The notes beneath the pieces are model-generated. The model did no database searches. It worked only from the letters and a program-made list of their open reading frames with translations, and had not been told where the DNA came from. DNA of 24,447 nt, from the NCBI GenBank assembly GCA_046734335.1, contig JBKPRA010000026.1:1-24447 (forward strand), given 5' to 3'. Below, in pieces: positions 15,193-22,547 of this stretch. The translations under genes and the position numbers were made by a program. Every line of letters begins with the position of its first letter. Within the stretch, counting starts at the first letter, position 1. This DNA comes from DATBLE01 sp046734335 (GTDB taxonomy: Bacteria; Actinomycetota; Thermoleophilia; Gaiellales; Gaiellaceae).

Positions 15193-15749
15193 TGCGACTC
15201 GAGAACGCCTTCGACGTCCCCGCCACGCCCGAGGAGGCGTGGCGCCTGCTGAACGACGTTCCGCGCGTCGTTCCGTGCATGCCCGGCGCCGAGCTCGTGG
15301 AGGTGACCGGCGAGAGCTCCTGGAAGGCGAAGCTCCACGTCAAGCTCGGCCCGATCGCGCTCCAGTTCCTCGCGGATATCGAGCGCGAGGAGATGGACGA
15401 GGCATCCGGCCGGGTGGTGCTCGCGGTCAAGGCGCGCGAGGCAAAGGGCCGTGGCAGCGCCGACGCGACGCTCGAGTCGCGGCTCGCGCCGGCGGGCGAC
15501 GGCACGCACGTGGACATCGCCACTGACCTTGCGCTCCGAGGAGCGGTCGCACAGTACGGGCGCGGCGTCGTCGCGGACGTCGCCGGCAGCCTGACGGAGC
15601 AGTTCGCCCGGTGCATCGCGACGAAGCTGGCCGACACCACAGCCGAGGCGGCCTCCGCCGACCAGCAGGTCGCTCCCGCGCCGGTCGGCGGCCTTCGCCT
15701 CATGCTGGGCGCTCTATGGCGCTCCGTGTTCCGGCGATCGAGGAGGTAG
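15192..15749 (+). CDS. coxG: CoxG-family (SRPBCC) protein, Mo-hydroxylase accessory
   Basis: A 185-residue CoxG-like protein. The START/SRPBCC fold covers about 1-148, with the family motif VVPCMPGAELVE (26-37) and GRGSADATLESRL. A disordered linker (about 149-163) leads to a C-terminal amphipathic segment, GGLRLMLGALWRSVFRRSRR, which looks like a membrane anchor. In CO dehydrogenase systems CoxG ties the Mo enzyme to the membrane and quinone. Its presence with a Mo-hydroxylase lacking an FAD subunit suggests a similar membrane electron route here. It starts by a TGATG overlap with the lipoprotein gene. Confidence 0.9.
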   Translation: MRLENAFDVPATPEEAWRLLNDVPRVVPCMPGAELVEVTGESSWKAKLHVKLGPIALQFLADIEREEMDEASGRVVLAVKAREAKGRGSADATLESRLAPAGDGTHVDIATDLALRGAVAQYGRGVVADVAGSLTEQFARCIATKLADTTAEAASADQQVAPAPVGGLRLMLGALWRSVFRRSRR

Positions 15750-15751
15750 TC

Positions 15752-16861
15752 GTGGACGACCAGATCCTGGCGGCGGTCGAGTCGCAGCGGGAGGCGGCAC
15801 TCGCGGCCCATCGTTACGTGCACGAGCATCCCGAGCTCTCCCACGAGGAGCACGAATGCTCGCGCTACCTCTGCGACGTCTTCGAGGACGCGGGGCTCGA
15901 GGTCGAACGCGGCATCGCCGGCATGGAAACGGCGTTTCGGGCGACCCTCCGCGGTACGCGGCCTGGTCGGTCGGTCGGGCTCGTCGCCCTGTACGACGCG
16001 GTCCCCGTCTTCCGGCCGAACGGGACGATCGAGCCTGTCCACTCGTGCGGGCACGACGCCATCCCTGCGGGGGTGGTCGCAGCGGCGCTCGCGCTGGCCG
16101 AGCTCCGGGACGAGCTGGCCGGATCACTCGTCGTCTTCGGCTGCCCCGCGGACGAGATTCCGGCTCCGCTGACGGTCGAGATCGGCGGCGGCAAGGCGGT
16201 GTCCGCCGCCGCCGGGCTCTGGGACGGAATCGACACTGCCCTCTACGCGCACCCGGAGTTCGAAGACACGGTATTCCTCCGCTCCCGCTGGATGCGACGC
16301 GACCGGGCGATGGTCACGGGGACGCGGTCGCTCGCGGGCGAGCCGGAAGCACCGATCGAGGCTGTGCTCGCTGCGATCGCCATGGCCAAGGCGCTCCCGC
16401 CGGCGGACGCGATCGTCGAGCACGTCGCGCTCGACGGCGATGTCGAGGAAGGAGGCGGCCTCACCGTCCGCATCCATTTCCTGCTGCGTTCCGACGAGGA
16501 GGCTGGGCTGGACGAGCTCGCTGCCCCACTCCGAGCCGCGCTTCCGGACGCGACCTGGTCGAGTGACCCGGTCGTCTGCGGGCTACGGCCGAACGACGAG
16601 GTCACGCAAGCGGTCAAGGAAGCGGTCGAGGCACTCGGACGCGAGTTCGTCGACGACCCGGAGCAGCTGCCCTTCGGCACCGACTTCGGCAACGTCTCAC
16701 AGCGAGTCCCTGCAGCGCTGATCGGAATCGGCCGCCCGGGCGGTTGGGCGTTCCACACCGACGAAGGAGCCGAACAGTTCGCACAGGACGGCGAGGAGTG
16801 CGCGCTGTCGATCGCGAGGGTCCTCGCCCTGGCCTCTGCACGGCTGCTCGAGCCGCGGTAG
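15752..16861 (+). CDS. M20-family amidohydrolase
   Basis: A 369-residue zinc hydrolase of the M20 amidohydrolase group (PM20D2/AbgB-like). It has HRYVHEHPELSHEE near the N-terminus, ALYDAVP (the DALP-like metal motif), HSCGHDAIPAG (CGHD at 99-102), GCPADE in place of the usual PAEE catalytic pair, and WAFHTDEGAE near the end. GTG 15752 follows AGGAGG by five bases; an ATG at 15717 lies within coxG and is less likely. The family cuts amide bonds of N-acyl amino acids and similar compounds. As the last gene of the operon it could hydrolyse an N-acyl ring-cleavage product, releasing acetate or ammonia; this is inferred. Confidence 0.9.
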   Translation: MDDQILAAVESQREAALAAHRYVHEHPELSHEEHECSRYLCDVFEDAGLEVERGIAGMETAFRATLRGTRPGRSVGLVALYDAVPVFRPNGTIEPVHSCGHDAIPAGVVAAALALAELRDELAGSLVVFGCPADEIPAPLTVEIGGGKAVSAAAGLWDGIDTALYAHPEFEDTVFLRSRWMRRDRAMVTGTRSLAGEPEAPIEAVLAAIAMAKALPPADAIVEHVALDGDVEEGGGLTVRIHFLLRSDEEAGLDELAAPLRAALPDATWSSDPVVCGLRPNDEVTQAVKEAVEALGREFVDDPEQLPFGTDFGNVSQRVPAALIGIGRPGGWAFHTDEGAEQFAQDGEECALSIARVLALASARLLEPR

Positions 16862-16890
16862 GACGCGGTGATCTGAGATAGCGTCCGGCC

Positions 16891-17634
16891 GTGGAGCCCG
16901 TCGCGCTCGTCACCGGAGCCGGAAGCGGCATCGGCCGGGCCGCTGCCGTGGCCCTCGGACAGGCAGGGTTCACCGTCGTCCTGGCCGGCCGCCGTCGAGA
17001 CGCGCTCGAGGAGGCGGCCCGCGCGGCCCAAAAGGACGCCGTCGCGATCACCTGCGACGTCCGGGATCCCGAGCTGGTCTCGGCCTTGTTCGGCGAGATC
17101 GAGACGAGGTTCGGCCGTCTCGACCTGCTCTTCAACAACGCAGGCATCGGCACACTCGGCGTGCCGCTGGAGGACCTGGCCCTCGCCGACTGGACGGCAG
17201 TGGTCGAAACGAACCTGACCGGCGCGTTCCTCTGCACGCAGCACGCGTTCCGGCTGATGAAGCGCCAGAGCCCCAGGGGCGGCCGGATCATCAACAACGG
17301 TTCGATCTCCGCGAGCGTCCCGCGGCCGAACTCGGCCGCCTACACCGCGACGAAGCACGCGATCACCGGACTGACCAGGTCGACTTCTCTGGACGGCCGG
17401 GCCTTCGACATCGCCTGCGGCCAGATCGACATCGGCAACGCCGCGACCGACCTCACGGCGCGGTTCCGCACGCAAGGGGCGGTCCAACCCGACGGCTCGA
17501 CCCGACAGGAGCCGACGATCGACGTCGACCACGTCGCGCGGGCAGTCGTCTATATGGCGACGCTGCCGCTCGACGCGAACGTGCAGTTCATGACGCTGGC
17601 GGCGACGAAGATGCCGTTCATCGGGCGCGGCTGA
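16891..17634 (+). CDS. SDR-family oxidoreductase
   Basis: A 247-residue short-chain dehydrogenase with TGAGSGIG (about 8-15), NNAGIG, NNGSISA, and the YTATK active site, so the catalytic Ser, Tyr and Lys are in place. It starts at GTG 16891, 29 bases after the M20 gene, in the same direction, without a clear Shine-Dalgarno sequence. The C-terminal part (DVDHVARAVVYMATLPLDAN) is the type seen in small SDRs acting on 3-oxo compounds. Whether it belongs to the pyridine operon or to a following unit is unclear; the substrate is unknown. Confidence 0.9.
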   Translation: MEPVALVTGAGSGIGRAAAVALGQAGFTVVLAGRRRDALEEAARAAQKDAVAITCDVRDPELVSALFGEIETRFGRLDLLFNNAGIGTLGVPLEDLALADWTAVVETNLTGAFLCTQHAFRLMKRQSPRGGRIINNGSISASVPRPNSAAYTATKHAITGLTRSTSLDGRAFDIACGQIDIGNAATDLTARFRTQGAVQPDGSTRQEPTIDVDHVARAVVYMATLPLDANVQFMTLAATKMPFIGRG

Positions 17635-17703
17635 TGTCTGCTCGGCCGGTGGGCGTTCTGTGCTTCACGCAATCGCACAGCAACTCGACGAACGAAGGGG
17701 ACG

Positions 17704-18096
17704 ATGCCGATGGCAGGCAGTGACCGGGATCGGCTCGAGCAGATCAACTCGAGCATCGGAACGTGGGAACAGGAGCGCGACGCGGAGGCGATCGAGAAGC
17801 TCGACGACCTGCTTTCACCGGAGCTGCTGTTTCGTCGCGCCGACGGCTCGATCGTCGGCAAGCCGGAGTTCATGGCGGCCCTTCGCGGACCGAGCCCGTT
17901 CGCGACTCGTGCAGCGGAGGACCCTGAAGTCGAGATCAAAGGAGACCGCGCGCTCGGCACCGTGACCGTCGTCACCACCAAGGCGGACGGAACCAAGGGC
18001 CGCTACCGGAACGTCCGGATGTTCGTCCGCCGCGACGACCAGTGGCAGCTGGAGTTCTGGTTCAACGACGACGTGACGAGCGTGACCGGCCTCTAG
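17704..18096 (+). CDS. NTF2-like/DUF4440 domain protein
   Basis: A 130-residue protein with an NTF2-like (SnoaL/DUF4440) cone fold, judged from INSSIGTWEQERDAEAIEKL, a central LLFRRADGSIVGKPEF stretch, and a final RMFVRRDDQWQLEFWF strand. Members are small-molecule isomerases, dehydratases or binding proteins, many of unknown role. ATG 17704 (or 17710) follows GAAGGGGACG. It lies between an SDR and a flavin monooxygenase and is probably co-transcribed. The function cannot be named. Confidence 0.85.
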   Translation: MPMAGSDRDRLEQINSSIGTWEQERDAEAIEKLDDLLSPELLFRRADGSIVGKPEFMAALRGPSPFATRAAEDPEVEIKGDRALGTVTVVTTKADGTKGRYRNVRMFVRRDDQWQLEFWFNDDVTSVTGL

Positions 18097-18146
18097 AGCC
18101 CGCGCTCGGCCGTGCGAGTCCCGGTTCCTTGCATGATCGCCGCCGA

Positions 18147-19328
18147 GTGAACGAGCAATGCATCCACAACCGTGCGGCCGTGGTCGGCGGGTCGATTGGA
18201 GGCCTGACCGCGGCGCTTCTCCTCCGCGACGCCGGCTGGGACGTTGACGTCTTCGAGCGTTCCAGCACCGTGCTGGAGGGACGCGGCGGCGGAATCGTCC
18301 TTCACCCCGCGACGATCCGTTACCTCGTCGAGCGGACGGGTGTCACGCCCGCCGAGCTCGGGGTGGCGGTGGGCTGGGTGCGCTATCTCGACAGGCCCGG
18401 CGGGATCGCGCACCAGGCGGAGTCCCGCTACCGCTTCACCTCGTACGACGTCCTCTATCGCCGACTGCTCGACGCGTACGGCCCCGAGCGATACCACCTG
18501 GCCGAGGAGTGCATCGGGTTCGACGATCCGGACGACCCGAGCATGGCGTTCGCCACGGGCCGCCTCGAGCACGCCGACCTCGTCGTCTTCGCCGACGGGA
18601 TCAACTCGTTCGGCCGCCGTCTCCTGGCTCCGGGCGCGGAGCTGCACTACGTCGGCTACGTCGCCTGGCGTGGCACCGTCGCCGAGGATCAGGTCGATCC
18701 GTCGGCTGTGGAGGCGCTCGCCGACGCGATCACCTACCACGTCCTGACCGATGGGCATTTCATCACCTATCCGATCCCCGGCCGGCTTCGGAACTGGCTC
18801 TGGTACTGGAACATGCAACCCGGTGCGGAGCTCGAGAGTCTCCTGACCGGAGCCGACGACACGCGGTTCGCGACCTCGGTACCCCGGGGGCTGGTCCGGC
18901 CCGGCCACGTGAGCGAGCTCGCCCGCCGCGCGGAGGCGAAGCTGCCTCCGCCACTCGCACAGGTCCTGCTCGCGACGCCCGATCCGTTCATCCAGGTGAT
19001 CTTCGATCTCGCGGTCGAGCGAACGGCCGCGGGGCGGGCGTGCATTATCGGGGACGCCGCCTTCACCGCGAGACCCCACATCGCTGTGGGCACGGCGAAG
19101 GCTGCGGACGACGCCTGGACGCTGGCGGCGGCACTCACCGGCGTGGGCCGCAGTGACATCGCGCAGGCGCTGATCCAGTGGTCGCAGCGGCAGATCGAGC
19201 TCGGCGCGACTGCCGTCGCGCGCTCGCGCGAGGCCGGTATTCGACTACAGAGCGGGACGTGGCAGATCGGCGAGCCATTGCCGTACGGCCTCTACCGGGT
19301 CGGCGACAGCGAGCTCGCAGATGAGTGA
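18147..19328 (+). CDS. FAD-dependent aromatic hydroxylase, 2,6-dihydroxypyridine 3-monooxygenase-like
   Basis: A 393-residue class A flavin monooxygenase. The N-terminal FAD motif is VVGGSIGGLTAALLLRDAG, and the GD motif IGDAAFTARPHIAVGTAKA lies near D303. RFTSYDVLY, YGPERYH, VGYVAWRGT and TDGHFITYPIPGR closely recall DHPH of the Paenarthrobacter nicotine pathway, which hydroxylates 2,6-dihydroxypyridine; that enzyme is about the same length. This makes it a probable pyridine-ring hydroxylase using NAD(P)H and O2. It lies about 1.3 kb after the main operon on the same strand, so it may act on the same class of substrate. GTG 18147 is chosen as the nearest start before the FAD motif; its Shine-Dalgarno sequence is weak. 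Confidence 0.88.
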   Translation: MNEQCIHNRAAVVGGSIGGLTAALLLRDAGWDVDVFERSSTVLEGRGGGIVLHPATIRYLVERTGVTPAELGVAVGWVRYLDRPGGIAHQAESRYRFTSYDVLYRRLLDAYGPERYHLAEECIGFDDPDDPSMAFATGRLEHADLVVFADGINSFGRRLLAPGAELHYVGYVAWRGTVAEDQVDPSAVEALADAITYHVLTDGHFITYPIPGRLRNWLWYWNMQPGAELESLLTGADDTRFATSVPRGLVRPGHVSELARRAEAKLPPPLAQVLLATPDPFIQVIFDLAVERTAAGRACIIGDAAFTARPHIAVGTAKAADDAWTLAAALTGVGRSDIAQALIQWSQRQIELGATAVARSREAGIRLQSGTWQIGEPLPYGLYRVGDSELADE

Positions 19329-19534
19329 AGTTCGACTGGCAGGGGTATGAGCACTGGATGAGGGAGTACGAGATCGGGAGCGAGGCCTGGATGCGGGAGC
19401 GGATTGAACGCGGGCTCGACCCCGCCGAGTCCGACCGCCCCGAGGAGCCGCGCCTGCTCTCCTTCGAGCTCGCCGGTCAATGGCCGGAGGCTCCTTCCGC
19501 CTGGAGCTCGAGTGTGAGCTCTTTCGAGCGCTGA
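19325..19534 (+). CDS. Small coupled ORF, 69 residues, unknown
   Basis: GTG 19325 overlaps the stop of the monooxygenase (GTGA). The 69-residue product is rich in Trp, Glu and Arg (WQGYEHWMREYEIGSEAWMR) and should be helical and soluble. Codons keep GC at the third position for about 55 codons, as in neighbouring genes, which supports a real gene. I recognise no family. Its stop codon lies inside a palindrome (19524-19542). Confidence 0.55.
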   Translation: MKFDWQGYEHWMREYEIGSEAWMRERIERGLDPAESDRPEEPRLLSFELAGQWPEAPSAWSSSVSSFER

Positions 19535-19542
19535 GCGCTCGA
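19524..19542. repeat. Palindrome across the stop of the 69-residue ORF
   Basis: TCGAGCGCT-G-AGCGCTCGA has 9-bp arms around one base. As RNA it can fold as a 7-bp stem with a 5-nt loop. There is no T-tract, so a terminator is doubtful; an operator for the following gene is an equal possibility. Confidence 0.35.
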
Positions 19543-19617
19543 GGGTGCGGCCAGCCGTACCCCGTAACACAGGCTGCCTCCATTCCCCTCCTCGTCCGTC
19601 GGCTGCAGACTGGGGAC

Positions 19618-20091
19618 ATGAACGGAACGCACATGCCGATGTCGCCCTTCCGCGTTGCCGGCGAATGGGATCACGCCGGGCCTGGTGACTGGGCCGACGT
19701 GCTGGCCGGCTTCCCCCTGTTCTCGGGAATCCCCAAACGCCGCCTCCGCAGCCTCGCCCGCGAGGCGACGTTCGAGGAGTTTGGCCCCGGCGACGTCGTC
19801 CTCCAGAAGGGAGAGTCCGGCGATTCGCTCTACGTCGTTCTCGGCGGGTCGGCGAGGGCGCGTGGGAAGCGAGCCGCACGAGCACTCCGGACCGGCGACT
19901 ACTTCGGCGAGCTGGGCCTCCTCGGCAGCGTCCCGCGGTCGGCGACAGTCGTCGCGACCGAGGAGCTGCACGTGATGAGGCTGCCGCGCAACGCGTTTCT
20001 CCGCATCGCGCAGCGCGAGCCGTCGATCTCGCTTGCGATGCTGGGCACCCTCGGCTCGCAGCTCCGACGGCTCGAAGCTCAGGCCGCGTAG
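19618..20091 (+). CDS. Stand-alone cyclic-nucleotide-binding domain protein
   Basis: A 157-residue protein made almost entirely of one cNMP-binding domain (about 28-145): FPLFSGIPKRRLRSLA, the EFGPGDVVLQKGESGDSLYVVL barrel, and a phosphate-binding cassette GDYFGELGLLGSVPRSATV with the Glu and Arg that normally hold the cyclic nucleotide. There is no DNA-binding domain, so it is not a CRP-type regulator by itself. ATG 19618 has GGGGA upstream; the longer frame from 19480 lacks family content. It may regulate a partner protein in trans; the partner is unknown. Confidence 0.86.
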   Translation: MNGTHMPMSPFRVAGEWDHAGPGDWADVLAGFPLFSGIPKRRLRSLAREATFEEFGPGDVVLQKGESGDSLYVVLGGSARARGKRAARALRTGDYFGELGLLGSVPRSATVVATEELHVMRLPRNAFLRIAQREPSISLAMLGTLGSQLRRLEAQAA

Positions 20092-20093
20092 AC

Positions 20094-20112
20094 AAGACGA
20101 GCTCTACGTCTT
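20094..20112. terminator. Weak hairpin between convergent genes
   Basis: AAGACG-AGCTCTA-CGTCTT is a 6-bp inverted repeat in the 12-base gap between two convergent genes and over the stop codon of the leftward one. It could serve as a weak bidirectional terminator. The stem is short and there is no strong T-run. Confidence 0.3.
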
Positions 20113-21108
20113 ACGAGCCCGGCTTGGCGCGACTCGCGGCGGCTCGTCCGGTTGCTTCGGATAGACGGGCGGCCAGGGAGCATCCTGGAGGCCGGCGGCC
20201 CGGTCTCGTTCGCTCAGCTCGAGCAACGGCTCCAGCGACTGCGGCCGCTCGTTCATTCCCTCCCACGGGTCGCCTTCAGCTGCCAATCGGTCGGGAACGC
20301 TTGCAATCGTCAGCTCGTCCGGGTGGAGCGTGTTCACCTGGTCCCAGGTCACCGGCGTCGACACCTCCGCCCCCGGACGCGCTCGCACCGACCACGCGCC
20401 GAAGACGGTCTTGTGGGGAGCGTTCTGGTTGTAGTCGACGAAGACGCGGCTACCGCGCTCCTCCTTCCACCACGCGGCGGTGATCGACTCGGGCCGGCGA
20501 CGCTCGAGCTCGCGCGCGACCGCGACCGCTGCCGCCCGTACCTGGTACGAGTCCCAGCGCGGCTCCAGCCGGACATAGACGTGAAGGCCCCGGTTCCCGG
20601 TCGTCTTCGGGTACCCGGCGATCCCGAGCTGGTCGAGCAGGCCGCGAAGCTCGGCCGCCGCAGCCCGCACGCTGTCGAAGTCGACGCCCGGCTGAGGGTC
20701 GAGGTCGAGGCGCAACTCGTCTGCGACGTCCGGGCGGTCGTGAAGGTTCGGCCAGACGTGGAACCCGAGGCAGGCAAGGTTGACGGCCCAGACCACGTGC
20801 GCCATGTCGGCGAGGACGAGCGCCCGGGAGGTCGTCCCGTTCGGAGTCCTGACGATCGTCGTCTGCAGCCACTCCGGCGCAGCCGCCGGCACGCGTTTCT
20901 GGAAGAACGAGCTCCCCTCTGCCCCGTGAGGGAACCGCTGCATGAGCGTGGGCCGCCCGCCGGCCGTTTGCATCAGTGGCTCGGCGACGGCGAGGTAGTA
21001 CCGCACCAGGTCGAGCTTCGTCTCGCCGCGCTCCGAGAAGAAGATCTTGTCCGGGCTCGTGACCGTCAGCTCTCGTCCCGCGACCTCGAGCACCTGCTCT
21101 TCGGCCAT
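20104..21108 (-). CDS. Stand-alone LigD-type polymerase (archaeo-eukaryotic primase fold)
   Basis: A 334-residue PolDom protein without ligase or nuclease domains. In LigD this domain fills gaps and primes during non-homologous end joining. The catalytic metal residues are visible: LDLDP (D135, D137) and FVDYNQN (D225), with GNRGLH (H176) in the nucleotide site. It starts at ATG 21108 with the family opening SPDKIFF. It is the last gene of a four-gene leftward run led by polymerase IV. Whether Ku and a ligase exist elsewhere cannot be seen; the role would be gap filling or damage bypass with ribonucleotide preference, as known for the family. Confidence 0.93.
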   Translation of the reverse strand: MAEEQVLEVAGRELTVTSPDKIFFSERGETKLDLVRYYLAVAEPLMQTAGGRPTLMQRFPHGAEGSSFFQKRVPAAAPEWLQTTIVRTPNGTTSRALVLADMAHVVWAVNLACLGFHVWPNLHDRPDVADELRLDLDPQPGVDFDSVRAAAAELRGLLDQLGIAGYPKTTGNRGLHVYVRLEPRWDSYQVRAAAVAVARELERRRPESITAAWWKEERGSRVFVDYNQNAPHKTVFGAWSVRARPGAEVSTPVTWDQVNTLHPDELTIASVPDRLAAEGDPWEGMNERPQSLEPLLELSERDRAAGLQDAPWPPVYPKQPDEPPRVAPSRARKT

Positions 21109-21137
21109 GAACGAACGGTATCTGCGTGCGGACGGCT

Positions 21138-21749
21138 CTACGACGGCGGCGCGAGCACGGTGCGCGAGAGCTGCGGGTAGGTCGCGCGGTAACCGCGCCA
21201 GCGTGCGACCGGCGTCAGCGCACCGAAGAGGGCTCGCTGTATCGCCGCCGGTGGAGAACGGAAGACGATCACGTCGCTGAACTCCCGCGCGGTCAGCGCG
21301 AGCTGCAGCAGGTTCGGCATGCCCTTTGCGTCGGTGTGCCCGAGCCGCGCCAGGCCGTACAGGGTCTCGATCATGTGCGCGAAGCGGTCTCCGGGCGTGA
21401 TCTGCACGCTGACCCAGGTCTTGTAGCCGCTGTCGTTCCACCAGTCGTGCCAGACCCCGGGCTCGATGACCACCGTCTCGGCGGGACGAAGGACGCTCAC
21501 CTGCCCGTCGAGTTTGACGGTGAGCTCACCTTCGAGAACCGTGAGGCGCTCGACGAGCCCCGGGTGGCGATGCTCGGCGGGCAGACGCTGGCCATAGAGG
21601 GCTGTGAGCTCGGCAGTCGCGCGACGCTCGGGGTTCGAGTGGGAGAGCTCGACGATCCTCACCTGCTCCCGGCTTGCGGGGTTCTCCCAGATCTCGCCGA
21701 TTCTGATCGGCGTGAGGTCCGGAGGCCCGTTGGGATCGGGGTGCGACAT
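21138..21749 (-). CDS. Cupin-domain protein
   Basis: A 203-residue protein with one complete cupin barrel: HRHPGLVERLTVLEGEL (H60, H62, E67) and EPGVWHDWWN (H101), the full HxH...E...H metal set. A C-terminal helical extension of about 80 residues (LLQLALTAREFSDVIVF onward) is not typical of small cupins. ATG 21749 is used; the ribosome-binding site is weak. Genes on either side lie 29 and 36 bases away, so it is probably co-transcribed with the phosphoesterase and polymerase genes, though no link with DNA repair is evident from the sequence. Confidence 0.85.
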   Translation of the reverse strand: MSHPDPNGPPDLTPIRIGEIWENPASREQVRIVELSHSNPERRATAELTALYGQRLPAEHRHPGLVERLTVLEGELTVKLDGQVSVLRPAETVVIEPGVWHDWWNDSGYKTWVSVQITPGDRFAHMIETLYGLARLGHTDAKGMPNLLQLALTAREFSDVIVFRSPPAAIQRALFGALTPVARWRGYRATYPQLSRTVLAPPS

Positions 21750-21785
21750 GGCCAGGATCGATCCTCATCTCCTCCGATCGGGCGG

Positions 21786-22526
21786 TCAAGCGGCGCCCTC
21801 GTCGAGTTCGTCCAGCAGGGCGCTTCCCTGCGCCAGCCGCAGTGCATGGTTTTCGCCGTACCGCGCGGCGATCGCTTCCACCGCTTCATGCAGACGGCTC
21901 GGGCGCTCGGGGCGATGGGCGTCCGAGGCGACGAAGTCGCCCATGCCGAGCTCGAGCAGCAGCCAGCCGCATTCCTCGCAGGCTTCGCCGTGCCCACCGA
22001 CGAACGAGTCCGCGTTGAAGCAGACGAGCGCGCCCTCCTCCACGAGCTCCAGGAGAGTCTCCGGCCGTCGCTGGACTCCGAGCGAACGCTCGGGATGCGC
22101 GAGCACGACCCGGAAGCCGGCCGAGCGGATGACGGCGGCCTGTGCTCTCGTGACCGCCACCTCATCCTCGAACGAGAACCACGGTCCAGGCAGCTCGAGC
22201 AGGATCGCATCGGTCCCTTCCAGCACGTAGTCGCCCAGGTCCCCGACCAGGACGCCGGTCGCCGACAGCTCCCACCCGAGGCGAAGATCGAGCCCGAACT
22301 CGGCGCAGCGGGGCTTCATCTCCGCGTAACTGCGCCGGACGAGGGCAATTCGTGCCTCCGTGATCGGGAACCAGCTGTCCGGCGGATGGGCGTGCGGCGT
22401 TCCGTAGACGACCCGGGTGCCCTCGGCCGCCATGGTGCGGCAGAGCTCGAGGCCCGCTTCGACGTTCGGCGCGCCGTCGTCACCCGACGGGATCACGTGT
22501 GTGTGCAGGTCGACGAAGCCGGCCAC
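21786..22526 (-). CDS. PHP-domain phosphoesterase (CpsB/YwqE-like)
   Basis: A 246-residue PHP-family metal-dependent hydrolase. Metal motifs in order are DLHTH (H8, H10) with SGDDGA, TPHAH (H45, H47), WELS (E86), LAHPE (H144) and SDAHR (D202, H204). The family includes manganese-dependent protein-tyrosine phosphatases of the CpsB type and the PHP domains attached to bacterial polymerases. The gene lies 21 bases after the polymerase IV gene, and the order hints at a nucleotide or DNA-end phosphoesterase, but a phosphatase of another pathway is equally possible. The length is normal for CpsB-type proteins. Confidence 0.88.
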   Translation of the reverse strand: MAGFVDLHTHVIPSGDDGAPNVEAGLELCRTMAAEGTRVVYGTPHAHPPDSWFPITEARIALVRRSYAEMKPRCAEFGLDLRLGWELSATGVLVGDLGDYVLEGTDAILLELPGPWFSFEDEVAVTRAQAAVIRSAGFRVVLAHPERSLGVQRRPETLLELVEEGALVCFNADSFVGGHGEACEECGWLLLELGMGDFVASDAHRPERPSRLHEAVEAIAARYGENHALRLAQGSALLDELDEGAA

Positions 22527-22547
22527 GGCTGGACGCTACCCGCGGCC

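Noticed and set aside
15717..15751. ATG 15717 as the start of the M20 amidohydrolase
   Set aside because: It lies inside coxG without a ribosome-binding site; GTG 15752 follows AGGAGG at good spacing.
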